DNA of 64,000 nucleotides, taken from Gemmatimonadota bacterium (GTDB lineage: Bacteria; Gemmatimonadota; Gemmatimonadetes; Gemmatimonadales; Gemmatimonadaceae). The position numbers and the translations under genes are program-made. Within the stretch, counting starts at the first letter, position 1, and each line of letters opens with the position of its first letter. The stretch lies in NCBI GenBank assembly GCA_003155795.1, contig PMEM01000024.1, positions 190,316 through 254,315 on the forward strand, written 5' to 3'. Below, piece after piece: positions 1 through 9,022 of the stretch. The notes under the pieces are model-generated. The model was not told the origin of the DNA. It ran no database searches and worked only from the letters and a program-made list of their open reading frames with translations.

Positions 1-1924
1 CGTCCACAGCGTCGTTGGGCCACGGATTCACCGCGGAAGGCGGTGCCACGTGATCGAAAATGCCTCCGTGCTCATCAAACGTGATGACGAGCAGCGTTTC
101 TTCCCAGTCGGGCCCCTTGCGAATTGAATCGTAAATCCTGTTGAGCTGTATCTCGCCGGCCACGACATCCTCGCCAGGATGGTATGACGTCGTACCCGAA
201 GCGCCGATCCAGATCGGTTCGATATAGCTGAACGCGGGCAGCGTACCTGCCAGTGCCGACGCATAGAAGTCGTCTACCGGTGCGACGTACTGGTTCTCAC
301 CCGCGGCGACGCTCGCATCGACCGTCGGAATCTGTCCATCCAGGAACAGCTGATACGAAAAGACGTGCGCCATCCACTCCGTGGAGTTGTAGATCGCCCA
401 GTCCGTGATTCCGTTGGCCCACAATGTCTTCCAGATCGAAGAGCGATGCGGCTGTTCCGGCCAGAAGATGTACTGCGGTGGATCCATGAAGTTGTTGCAC
501 TGTCCCTGCGATGAACCTGTGAGCGCAAATGCGCGGTTCGCGTCCGTACAGCTTGGCATGGAGCAATGCCATTCGTCCGACACCGCGTATTCGCCCGCAA
601 GCCCGTTCAGAACCGGTAGCTGGTTGGGCGTGAACGTCTCCATGACTTGCGAGTTTCCGTTGTTCCAGACGAAGCCACCCATGTCTGGCGCAGCGCGTTT
701 TTCGTAGCCATCAGGATGGTCGTAGTACATCTGCCGCAGCACGTCGGACAGATCGTGGTAGGGATCGTCAGTGAACATCTCCAACACCCAATCCGTGCTC
801 AGCTTGCCGTCCTTGAACTTGCTGAGCGAGACTTTCTGGTCGCCATTCATGTTGTACATCTGCGTGCTGGCGCCCTTGTACGGGCCATCGGGTCCAACGA
901 TGTGCAGATTTTCGCCGGCTTTTTCGTGCAACCAGCCGACGACGTGATCGAACGACCGGTTCTCAAGCATGTAGTAAACGACGTGCTTGATTTTGGACCG
1001 CATGAAATCGACCGTGCCCGGCACGGCAGCATTCTGGGCGTTGGCCACGATCGGTGGCTGGAATCCAAACAGAACTCCATCCGCCCCGATTCCGGTTGGG
1101 AGCGTACCCGACCGGACCGGACCGGTGAGCGGATTGGCGCTCTGCGCATCGAATCGCCAGAGCCGATAGGCCCGATCCGCCGGATTCCAATCGAGCACAT
1201 AGTCACCAATCGGTACTAATTCGTGACTGGACGGGATGTCCTTCCAAGTGCCGCTCTGGACCGTCGGACGCGTGAGCGGGATCGTCGCCTGCGGATCAAA
1301 GCTCCAGACTACGTAATCGCCCGTCGCCCGCTTGCGGTCGAGTACGTAGTTGTTGAACGGGAGCAGCTCGTCTCCGATCTGCATGGTCCGGAACGAGCCT
1401 TCCGGCGTATACGAATAGTTGCCGGGGATCGGGTCGGCCGTGCCTGGCGCCGTGGGGCATGGGTCGAAGTTCCAGAGACCGAACGTCCCGCGTCCGTCGG
1501 TTGGAATGAAGTTGAGCAGGTAGGAGCCCAGCGGTATCAACGTGAGTGTGTCATCGTTGTCGTACTGCTTGTGACCGCCAGTCGGGTTGCCGAAGTCGGC
1601 CCCTCGCCCCCAGAATTTGCCCTTGCTCCACTGACCGTGCTGAATTGGCGGGGCAGCCAGCGGATCGGGCGAGTCGGGGTCGAATTCGAACAGGCGATAT
1701 GTATAATAGGGGGGCCCCCCCTGCGCCTTCATGGCCGGTCCCCATTCGAGAAAGTAGCCGCCGATCCAGATTAGCGAATTCTTGCGATTGTACTGCGCGG
1801 TTCCAGCCGACGCCACGGGCGCTAGCAGGTCCTTTGCCGCCGGATCGAACCGCCACATCTGATAGTTGTCATCGCTGGTACTCCGGCTAATGACGTAACC
1901 CTGGTCCTGCCTGGCGTCAGGCAT
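1..1924 (-). CDS. Phospholipase C / acid phosphatase-type phosphoesterase, C-terminus off the left edge
   Basis: The reading frame is open from ATG 1924 to the window edge (641 codons seen), with AAGGGG just upstream as ribosome binding site. From about residue 313 it matches the bacterial phosphoesterase family that includes phospholipase C: ENRSFDH at 321-327, a central SMPSCTDANR segment near 456, and FDEHGG near 612, the metal- and substrate-binding signatures of the family. The first ~300 residues are a different module with five imperfect repeats built around [YFV]xxW/FxFDP (near residues 22, 76, 148, 205 and 253). No signal peptide is visible at this start, which is unusual because the family is usually exported. 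The family hydrolyses phosphodiester or phosphomonoester bonds; the substrate here cannot be told. It is divergent from the next gene. Confidence 0.85.
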   Translation of the reverse strand, partial: MPDARQDQGYVISRSTSDDNYQMWRFDPAAKDLLAPVASAGTAQYNRKNSLIWIGGYFLEWGPAMKAQGGPPYYTYRLFEFDPDSPDPLAAPPIQHGQWSKGKFWGRGADFGNPTGGHKQYDNDDTLTLIPLGSYLLNFIPTDGRGTFGLWNFDPCPTAPGTADPIPGNYSYTPEGSFRTMQIGDELLPFNNYVLDRKRATGDYVVWSFDPQATIPLTRPTVQSGTWKDIPSSHELVPIGDYVLDWNPADRAYRLWRFDAQSANPLTGPVRSGTLPTGIGADGVLFGFQPPIVANAQNAAVPGTVDFMRSKIKHVVYYMLENRSFDHVVGWLHEKAGENLHIVGPDGPYKGASTQMYNMNGDQKVSLSKFKDGKLSTDWVLEMFTDDPYHDLSDVLRQMYYDHPDGYEKRAAPDMGGFVWNNGNSQVMETFTPNQLPVLNGLAGEYAVSDEWHCSMPSCTDANRAFALTGSSQGQCNNFMDPPQYIFWPEQPHRSSIWKTLWANGITDWAIYNSTEWMAHVFSYQLFLDGQIPTVDASVAAGENQYVAPVDDFYASALAGTLPAFSYIEPIWIGASGTTSYHPGEDVVAGEIQLNRIYDSIRKGPDWEETLLVITFDEHGGIFDHVAPPSAVNPWPNDAVD

Positions 1925-2056
1925 GCGTTCCCCTTGAAGAATGCGCAAGATTCGGCGTCAACAATCGCGCGCCTCGGCGACATTGGCAAGGACTCCGCCG
2001 CGGGCAGGGTCGAATCGCCCCCTTGTAGCTTGCCCCAAGCGTGTAGCTTTTACGCT

Positions 2057-2845
2057 GTGTTTCATTACTTCGGATACGGTTCCAATATGAGCCTTCCTTC
2101 GCTACGGGCGAAGGGCGTTGCGGCGCTCGAATCGTTGCCAGCGTCGCTCGACGGCTGGGCGCTTCGCTTCAACGTGCGACACTGGTTCCGGCACGAAGGA
2201 GGAATGGGCAACGTGGAGCGCACTGGCCGTGCCGGCGACCGGGTTCTCGGGCTCGTGCATCTCTGCGACGACGCGGACCTGAAGGCGCTGGACGCCGTGG
2301 AAGCGTACGGCTGGCGCTACGACCGAATCGAGGTGGACGTCCAGACCAGCGGCGGGACTGTGCGCGCATGGACCTACGTTGGAATGCCCGGCGCGATCGA
2401 TGACTCCTGCCTGCCGACGCCTCGCTATCTGAATATCCTGCTAGCCGGAGCCGAATCGGCGGGTCTTGATGCAGATTACATCGGCCGGCTGCGCTCCCAT
2501 CCGCTGGCCCCGTCAATTGACTATCCGCCATTCGAGCGACCCTCGGTGCCTTCAGCGATATTCAATCGTAGTTCGCTCGCCGAACACGCCGCATACACCG
2601 CCATCGCCGACTCTGTATTCGACATGTCGGCTGCGCGCGGCGATCTTGCCAGCCTCATTCCGCTGTTTGGCGGCAGGGACATGACGCTCTTCCACATACG
2701 GCGCCTCGACACCAGCGACGGCAGTGAAACCGAGGGTGATGTTCGTGATGGTCGTCTCTCAGCCTCGGCGCTGCGCTACATCAACGCGTACCTGCACGCG
2801 TATGCGACCGAGTTCCGCTATGTCGGTCGTTACACGCGTAATTGA
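2057..2845 (+). CDS. Gamma-glutamylcyclotransferase-like (AIG2-like) protein
   Basis: The protein begins with YFGYGSNM, the substrate-binding loop at the N-terminus of gamma-glutamylcyclotransferase-fold enzymes. DAVEAYG further on supplies the expected catalytic glutamate (residue 82). The family releases 5-oxoproline from gamma-glutamyl amines or dipeptides. The GGCT fold accounts for roughly the first 160 residues. The remaining ~100 residues are an extension I do not recognise. I chose GTG 2057 because it puts the motif at the N-terminus. The longer frame opens at 1934, only 10 bp from the divergent phosphoesterase start, which leaves no room for expression signals. Confidence is good for the fold and moderate for the start and substrate. 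Confidence 0.75.
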   Translation: MFHYFGYGSNMSLPSLRAKGVAALESLPASLDGWALRFNVRHWFRHEGGMGNVERTGRAGDRVLGLVHLCDDADLKALDAVEAYGWRYDRIEVDVQTSGGTVRAWTYVGMPGAIDDSCLPTPRYLNILLAGAESAGLDADYIGRLRSHPLAPSIDYPPFERPSVPSAIFNRSSLAEHAAYTAIADSVFDMSAARGDLASLIPLFGGRDMTLFHIRRLDTSDGSETEGDVRDGRLSASALRYINAYLHAYATEFRYVGRYTRN

Positions 2846-2878
2846 ACCATACCGCTCAACTATTTTCCCATACCAGCT

Positions 2879-3595
2879 ATGTCAGAATTCCCAGCTGCAA
2901 TGCCGCACGGTCCGATCCGGGAAGTATTCCCGGACGTGTTCTTCGTGACCGGCACGATGAAGAACGAGTTCTTCGGCTCGATGTGGCACTTCAGTCGCAA
3001 CATGACCATCGTGCGCGACGGCGATGAGCTGACGCTCGTAAACACGGTACGTCTGTCTCCCGAAGGACTGGCCGAGCTGGATCGGCTGGGTCGCGTGGTG
3101 AACGTCGTTCGCATCGGCGACATGCACGGGATAGACGACGCCTTCTACGTTGATCGCTACGGTGCCACGTACTGGGCGATGCCAGGAATGAGCACTGATG
3201 ATCGCCCGCAAGTAGCCAGGCAACTCGTGCCAGGCGGTGAAATGCCGGTGCGCGATTCCTCGTTGTTCGCGTTTACGAGCACGACGCGCCCCGAGGGAAT
3301 TTTGCGACTTGATCGCGAGGGTGGCATCATGATCTCTTGCGATTCGCTGCAAAACTGGGTCGGACCCGACGAGTTCTTCGACGACTCAACAATCGCCACG
3401 ATGCAGAAGATGAATTTCTTCACGGAGACGGGCATCGGTCTCGCCTGGATTCACGCCGGTGAGCCCAAGGCGGACGACTTCGTTCGACTCAAGAAACTGC
3501 CATTCCGTCACGCGCTATGCGGGCACGGAGAGCCGGCCGTTGGCGATGTGCAACCTCGTTACCACGCGGCGTTCCAGCGTTTCTTCAACGTTTAG
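2879..3595 (+). CDS. Metallo-hydrolase-like protein of unknown function, metal motif missing
   Basis: This is a 238-residue soluble protein with no signal peptide. Its layout resembles the DUF4336 / metallo-beta-lactamase-like group: an early strand pair with DELTLVNTVRL, then VVNVVRIGDMHGIDDAFY, and a terminal HALCGHGEPAVG. The HxHxDH metal motif of true metallo-hydrolases is absent; only scattered histidines remain (for example GDMHGIDD). It may be a non-catalytic or differently metallated relative. It lies 33 bp after the GGCT-like gene and 5 bp before the giant kinase/cyclase start, so co-transcription with that gene is likely. Function is not assigned. Confidence 0.6.
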   Translation: MSEFPAAMPHGPIREVFPDVFFVTGTMKNEFFGSMWHFSRNMTIVRDGDELTLVNTVRLSPEGLAELDRLGRVVNVVRIGDMHGIDDAFYVDRYGATYWAMPGMSTDDRPQVARQLVPGGEMPVRDSSLFAFTSTTRPEGILRLDREGGIMISCDSLQNWVGPDEFFDDSTIATMQKMNFFTETGIGLAWIHAGEPKADDFVRLKKLPFRHALCGHGEPAVGDVQPRYHAAFQRFFNV

Positions 3596-3600
3596 CGATC

Positions 3601-6600
3601 GTGCCGTCCAGCGCTCCGGCCGCTGCGGCGGCGGTTCGCATTCCCGCGTACGATATCATCGAAGACGTCCAGCATGCTGGGCCCTTCGCTCTGCTGCGCG
3701 CTCGCCGGAATTCTGGCGAGCGCGTGCTTCTCAAGACCCCGCGGTCTCAATACTCAGCTCGGCACGACATCGCTGAACTCAGGCGCGAATTTCAGATCCT
3801 GAGAACCATTGACCTCCCGGGCGTAGTGCACGCTCGGTCACTGGTCGAATGGGGCTCGGGCAATCTTGCGATCGAGATGGACGATGTCGGTATTTCTCTG
3901 GCCGAGCAGCTGGCGATGGCTCCGGGCCAGCCGATCCCACTCGGCGATTTCTTCAACATCGCCATCCAGTTGGCGCGCACACTCGGCGAGTTGCACGAGC
4001 GTAACATCGTGCACAAGAACGTCGTTCCACAGAACGTGTTCATCAGCACATCGGGTAACGTGCAGCTTGCCGACTTTGGCATCTGCTCGCAGTTGTCACG
4101 TGAACGCCAGGATTCTCGCCTTTCCGCGCGCATAGAAGGGTCGCTCCCGTATATCTCTCCAGAGCAGACCGGGCGCATGAGCCGCGACGTTGATTACCGA
4201 TCGGATTACTACACGCTCGGTGTCACGTTTTTTGAGCTGGTCACAGGCCGGCTTCCGTTCAGCGCTTCGGATCCGCTGGAATGGGTGCACTGCCACGTTG
4301 GCCAGACGCCACCGACCGCTCAATCTGCCAATCGCGATGTGCCCGACCCGCTCTCGCGAATACTCTCCAAGCTGCTTTCCAAGAGTGCAGAGGATCGTTA
4401 CCAGAGCAGTTTCGGACTCATCGCCGATCTCGAACGTTGTCGCGATGCGTACACCGCGACGGGGCATATCGAGTCGTTCACTCTGGGTGAAGCCGACGTA
4501 TCGCGCAGCTTCCAGATTCCGCAGCAGCTTTACGGACGCGAGCAGGACATCGGGCAGCTTGCGGAACTGTTCGATGATGTCGCACATGGTGGCGCCGGTG
4601 TATGTCTTGTATCTGGCTATGCCGGTGTCGGCAAGTCGGCGCTCGTCAACGAGCTCGGAAAAGCAATCGTCCGCAGTCGCGGTTATCTGATCGAAGGCAA
4701 GTTCGAGCACTTCCAGCAGAGCACAGCTTACAGCGCACTCGCAAGTGCCTTCCGCGGTCTTGTGGAGCAACTGCTTGGCGAGCCCGCGAACAGGCTCGCC
4801 GAGTGGCGCGACGCACTACAGGCGGCACTCGGAAGCAACGCGGCGTTGCTTGTCGCGCTCATACCCGAGTTGATCCCGATCATCGGCGAGCAGCCGCCCG
4901 TACCGGACCTGCCACCGGCCGAGGCACAGAACCGCTTTCAGATCGTCGTTCTGAACTTTGTCCATGTGTTTGCGACCGCGCAGCATCCACTGGTAATCTT
5001 TCTCGACGATCTGCAGTGGAGCGACGTGCCGAGTCTCAATCTCCTCGCGCGACTCGCGACAACGCGCGACATGGCACATCTGCTGCTCATCGGCGCGTAC
5101 CGTGACAATGCAGTGGACGTGTCTCATCCACTCACGGTTACGCTCGACCAGATCCGCCGCTCGCGCGAGGTAGTGGAGATAACACTCGCTCCACTGGAGA
5201 TCGAGGCGGTGGATCGGCTAACGGCTGATACGCTCCGTACGACGGTGGAACGCAGTCGACCGCTTGCCCGCATAGTCTTCGACAAGACGCAGGGGAATCC
5301 GTTCTTCACAAAGGAGCTGTTGCGCAGCTTGCATGAGAGCGGCTCGATTCGATTCGCCCCTGACATGGGGCGCTGGGAGTGGGACACTGCGGCTGTGGCG
5401 TCGGCGACCGTAGCAGACAACGTGGTTGACTTCATGGTCTCTGCGCTCCGGCGTCTGCCGCAGTCCACGCAGCAGTTGCTCCAGCTCGCTTCGTGCATCG
5501 GCAATACCTTCGATCTACGCACACTCTGCATCATCGCCGAGCGGGACTACGCATCGGTGGGTGCCGACCTTCAGGCCGCGCTTAAACGTCAGCTTATCGT
5601 TCCGCTTACCGAGAACTACAGATTCGTCGGCGTAGCTGAGCCTGGCGCCGCACCGTCGCCGACTGGCGCAAGTGTGCGGTATCGATTTCAGCACGACCGG
5701 GTACACCAGGCAGCGTACGAACTGATCGACCCGGAGCGCAAACAGGCCGTGCACCTGTCGATGGGGCGTGTGCTTCTCGGCAATGCGTCTGCCGTCGAAC
5801 TCGACGAACGGTTGCTTGACATTGTCGCGCATCTCAACATCGGCCGCTCGCTCATCACCGATGCCGAGGAACGACGCACGCTTGCGCGTCTCAATCGCGA
5901 CGCCGGTCTCAAGGCGATGCGATCGTCTGCATATGACGCGGCAATGGAGCTTCTCCGCGTCAGCCTGGAATCACTCGGACCCGATGCGTGGCGCACGGAC
6001 TTCGACCTGATGCTTGATGTCGCGCGGTGGGTGCAACAGTGCGCGTACCTCACCGGCGACTACGTCGCGGCGGATGCGTGGACTGAGACTGTACTCGCAC
6101 ACGCAACGACTCGACTCGCCCGTGCGGAGGCGTTGTCGGCGCGCACGCGCCAGTATGCGACCATCGGCCGCATGCACGAATCCATTCAGGCTGCACTTTC
6201 CGGACTGGGTGAGCTGGGTTATGCTGTGAAGCCGGAGCCAACATCCGCGGACGTGGAACGCGAACTCGCCAACGTCACGCGCAACCTTGGCGGCCGCGCG
6301 ATCGCCGATCTGATCGACGCGCCGGAAATCACGGACCCCGAAACGCGTATCGCCCTCCGGCTTCTCATGGAAGTTTTTGCAGCCGCGTTTCTCTCGGGTA
6401 GCGGGACGCTGTTCCCGTATCTGATTCTCAGCGGCGTGAACCTTTCTCTCGTGAACGGCAGCAGCTCGGAGGCCGCGTTTGCATACGCGGCCTACGGCAT
6501 GCTCCTCTGCGGTGAGCTGAAGGATCCTGCGCTCGGCTATCAGTATGGCCGGCTCGGTGTGGACATGAACGAGCGATTCAATGACATCGCTCTCAAGTCG

Positions 6601-8961
6601 CGCATCATCTACGTGTACGCGATGTTCGTTCACCATTGGAGCAACCACTGGGCGAGCATGACGCCGTGGTTTCTGAAAGCCATCGAGGCTGGCTACCAGT
6701 CGGGTGACATGCTGTATCTGGCGTACAGTGCGCAGGACTGCATTATCTGGGATCCGACGCTCGACCTCGCTACTGCGTCGCGGGAACAGCGCAAGTATCT
6801 GGCGATCGTCAAGGATTGCGAATACCAGGATTCGTATGACTCCGGCACGCTGTTCCTGCAGATGCAACTCAATTTCCAGGGGCTCACGGACGGCCAGTTC
6901 TCCATGAACAATGACTCCTTCGATGAGCAGGCATGCGTCGAGGGTATGCGCGAACGCGGATTCATGACGGGTGTCGCGAACTATCATATTTACAAGGCGG
7001 AAATTCACGCGCTGTACGGTGACTTCGCCGGAGCAATGGTGCACGTTGAGGCACAGGATCGGCTGGTGGCATCGGCGATGTCGCTTCCGCAGCTCGTGCG
7101 GTTTTGCATCACCGCGTTTCTCACTCGCGCAGCCCTCTATTCTACCATGCCCGGGCAGGATCAGCCGGCGGTGCTCACACGACTGAACGCCGATCTTGCG
7201 CAGATGAGTGCATGGGCCGAGGGATGCCGCGCAAACTTCGAACATCTCCGGCTCACAATGATCGCCGAGCTCGCCAGGCTCGAGAACCGCCAGGCCGACG
7301 CACTGGCTGGCTACGAACATGCCGCAGCGGCCGCTCGCGAAAGTGGCTTCATGCGCGACGAGGCTGTGGCCGACGAGCTCGCTGCCCGGTATCTGCTTGC
7401 GCTGGAGCTTCCGCGCGCCGCCGAAGGATACATCCGCGCGGCCCGCAACCTGTTTGATCGGTGGGACGCACGGCGCAAGGTGGAGCAGATGGACAACAGC
7501 TACGCCGCAATGGTCGGGCGAATCGCCGATGCCATCGCTGGCGCGGAATCGGCCATCGATTCCACATCGCTCGACATGAGTTCGGTGATCAAGGCCTCAC
7601 AGACGATTTCCGGTGAGATAGTAGTAGACCGACTGTTGCGCACCACGCTCGATCTGTTGCTGGAGAACGCGGGTGGAAATCGCGGCTTCTTCATTGTGCA
7701 GAACGATGACGAGCTTGTTGTGCGGGCACAGGCGGAGGACACAGACGACGTACCTCGTCTTTCCCTCCCTCTAACACTTGGCGCCAGCGAAGAGCTTCTG
7801 GTACCACTGTCGATCGTGAACAACGTGCTACGAACTGGAACGCCGCTCGTGCTCGATGACGCAACCAACGCAGGCCGATTTGCGAGCGATCCGTATCTGC
7901 TCGCTGCTCGTCCCAAGTCTGTAATGTGTGTACCCATTCAGCGCCAGAGGCGCTTCAGTGGCGTCATCTATATCGAGAACAACCTCACGACTGGAGCATT
8001 TTCGCAGGATAGGGTCGAAGTGATCAAGTTGCTCGCCGCGCAGGCGGGAATCTCGATGGAAAACGCGCGACTGTACGAGGAGCAGGTCAGGCTCACCGAA
8101 GCCCAGAGTCGATTTGTCCCGGCACAGTTCCTTGAGATTATGGGGCGGCGCGACATCGCCGACGTCGGTCTCGGTGAATTTGTTGCACGCGACATGAGCG
8201 TTATGTTCGCGGACCTTCGCGCGTTCACTCCGCTTGCCGAGCAATTGGCACCACGACAAGTGATCGACCTGCTCAACCGTCACTTCAGCCGCATCGGCGG
8301 CCCAATCGCCGATGCGGGCGGATTCATCGACTCTTACAACGGCGATGAGATCATGGCGCTCTTCCCGCTGCCAGGCCTTCGCGCAGTGAGCGCCGGTGTT
8401 TCAATGCAGCGCGCGCTCGCCGATTTCAACCGCGAGTCGATTGCTGGTGGCGGCCCGTCGCTGGAGATGGGCATTGGCGTGAACACCGGGCCACTGGTAC
8501 TCGGCACTGTGGGCAGTCAGGATCGGCTCAAGTGCGGCGTGGTGGGAGATACCGTCAATACCGCCTCTCGAATCGAGCAGCTCACCAAGCGATATGGTGC
8601 GCCATTTTTGATCGGTGAGCAGACATACCGTTCGCTGCCTGCGTCGAGCGGTTTTTCGGTGCGAGCCGTGGACCGTGTGGCCGCCAAGGGCAAGGTTCAG
8701 GCGATGACGTTGTACGAAGTTCTGGACGCCGAGACAGACGAGCGACGTAGCGCAAAGGAGTCGACACGGTCGATGCTCGACGGCGCGATGACGCTTTACT
8801 TTGCGCGCGATTTTTCAGGAGCTGGCAAGACGCTCGCTTATGCGCGAGAGATGGATGTTCGAGATCCCGTTCTGGCGATCCTCGGCGAACGGTGCGAGCG
8901 CTACGCCATTACACCGCCGCCGGACTACTGGCACGGCGCCGAGTCGCTCGACTTCAAGTAG
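3601..8961 (+). CDS. Giant signalling protein: protein kinase domain, AAA ATPase, helical repeats, GAF, class III nucleotide cyclase
   Basis: This 1786-residue cytoplasmic multi-domain regulator starts at GTG 3601, 5 bp after the previous stop; an upstream ATG at 3517 would overlap that gene by 79 bp. Residues ~17-285 form a protein kinase fold with the VLLK lysine and LADFG, but the catalytic loop reads HKNVVPQN (138-145), so the HRD aspartate is Asn140. Residues ~310-600 are an AAA/STAND ATPase with GYAGVGKSA (339-347) and VIFLDD (465-470). Long helical, TPR-like sequence follows to ~1330, then a GAF domain (~1350-1490). The class III cyclase (~1520-1690) has metal aspartates 1538 and 1582 and the Asn1653/Arg1657 pair. 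The lysine that usually selects adenine is Ser1578, and the paired Asp/Thr position is Gly1646. The architecture is known from kinase-ATPase-GAF hybrids in cyanobacteria and myxobacteria. The signal it senses is unknown. Confidence 0.88.
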   Translation: MPSSAPAAAAAVRIPAYDIIEDVQHAGPFALLRARRNSGERVLLKTPRSQYSARHDIAELRREFQILRTIDLPGVVHARSLVEWGSGNLAIEMDDVGISLAEQLAMAPGQPIPLGDFFNIAIQLARTLGELHERNIVHKNVVPQNVFISTSGNVQLADFGICSQLSRERQDSRLSARIEGSLPYISPEQTGRMSRDVDYRSDYYTLGVTFFELVTGRLPFSASDPLEWVHCHVGQTPPTAQSANRDVPDPLSRILSKLLSKSAEDRYQSSFGLIADLERCRDAYTATGHIESFTLGEADVSRSFQIPQQLYGREQDIGQLAELFDDVAHGGAGVCLVSGYAGVGKSALVNELGKAIVRSRGYLIEGKFEHFQQSTAYSALASAFRGLVEQLLGEPANRLAEWRDALQAALGSNAALLVALIPELIPIIGEQPPVPDLPPAEAQNRFQIVVLNFVHVFATAQHPLVIFLDDLQWSDVPSLNLLARLATTRDMAHLLLIGAYRDNAVDVSHPLTVTLDQIRRSREVVEITLAPLEIEAVDRLTADTLRTTVERSRPLARIVFDKTQGNPFFTKELLRSLHESGSIRFAPDMGRWEWDTAAVASATVADNVVDFMVSALRRLPQSTQQLLQLASCIGNTFDLRTLCIIAERDYASVGADLQAALKRQLIVPLTENYRFVGVAEPGAAPSPTGASVRYRFQHDRVHQAAYELIDPERKQAVHLSMGRVLLGNASAVELDERLLDIVAHLNIGRSLITDAEERRTLARLNRDAGLKAMRSSAYDAAMELLRVSLESLGPDAWRTDFDLMLDVARWVQQCAYLTGDYVAADAWTETVLAHATTRLARAEALSARTRQYATIGRMHESIQAALSGLGELGYAVKPEPTSADVERELANVTRNLGGRAIADLIDAPEITDPETRIALRLLMEVFAAAFLSGSGTLFPYLILSGVNLSLVNGSSSEAAFAYAAYGMLLCGELKDPALGYQYGRLGVDMNERFNDIALKSRIIYVYAMFVHHWSNHWASMTPWFLKAIEAGYQSGDMLYLAYSAQDCIIWDPTLDLATASREQRKYLAIVKDCEYQDSYDSGTLFLQMQLNFQGLTDGQFSMNNDSFDEQACVEGMRERGFMTGVANYHIYKAEIHALYGDFAGAMVHVEAQDRLVASAMSLPQLVRFCITAFLTRAALYSTMPGQDQPAVLTRLNADLAQMSAWAEGCRANFEHLRLTMIAELARLENRQADALAGYEHAAAAARESGFMRDEAVADELAARYLLALELPRAAEGYIRAARNLFDRWDARRKVEQMDNSYAAMVGRIADAIAGAESAIDSTSLDMSSVIKASQTISGEIVVDRLLRTTLDLLLENAGGNRGFFIVQNDDELVVRAQAEDTDDVPRLSLPLTLGASEELLVPLSIVNNVLRTGTPLVLDDATNAGRFASDPYLLAARPKSVMCVPIQRQRRFSGVIYIENNLTTGAFSQDRVEVIKLLAAQAGISMENARLYEEQVRLTEAQSRFVPAQFLEIMGRRDIADVGLGEFVARDMSVMFADLRAFTPLAEQLAPRQVIDLLNRHFSRIGGPIADAGGFIDSYNGDEIMALFPLPGLRAVSAGVSMQRALADFNRESIAGGGPSLEMGIGVNTGPLVLGTVGSQDRLKCGVVGDTVNTASRIEQLTKRYGAPFLIGEQTYRSLPASSGFSVRAVDRVAAKGKVQAMTLYEVLDAETDERRSAKESTRSMLDGAMTLYFARDFSGAGKTLAYAREMDVRDPVLAILGERCERYAITPPPDYWHGAESLDFK

Positions 8962-9022
8962 TGGCGCCGCGGTCTCATGCAGGTTCAATTTCTGATTCCA
9001 TGATGTCAATTGGTGAGGACCG

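Noticed and set aside
647..1219. Plus-strand frame of 190 codons opposite the phosphoesterase
   Set aside because: The minus strand is continuously coding with recognisable active-site motifs; the plus frame has none.
5971..7320. Long 449-codon reading frame on the minus strand inside the giant kinase/cyclase gene
   Set aside because: It is antisense to clear coding sequence, has no recognisable domain and no ribosome binding site; long antisense frames are expected in high-GC DNA.
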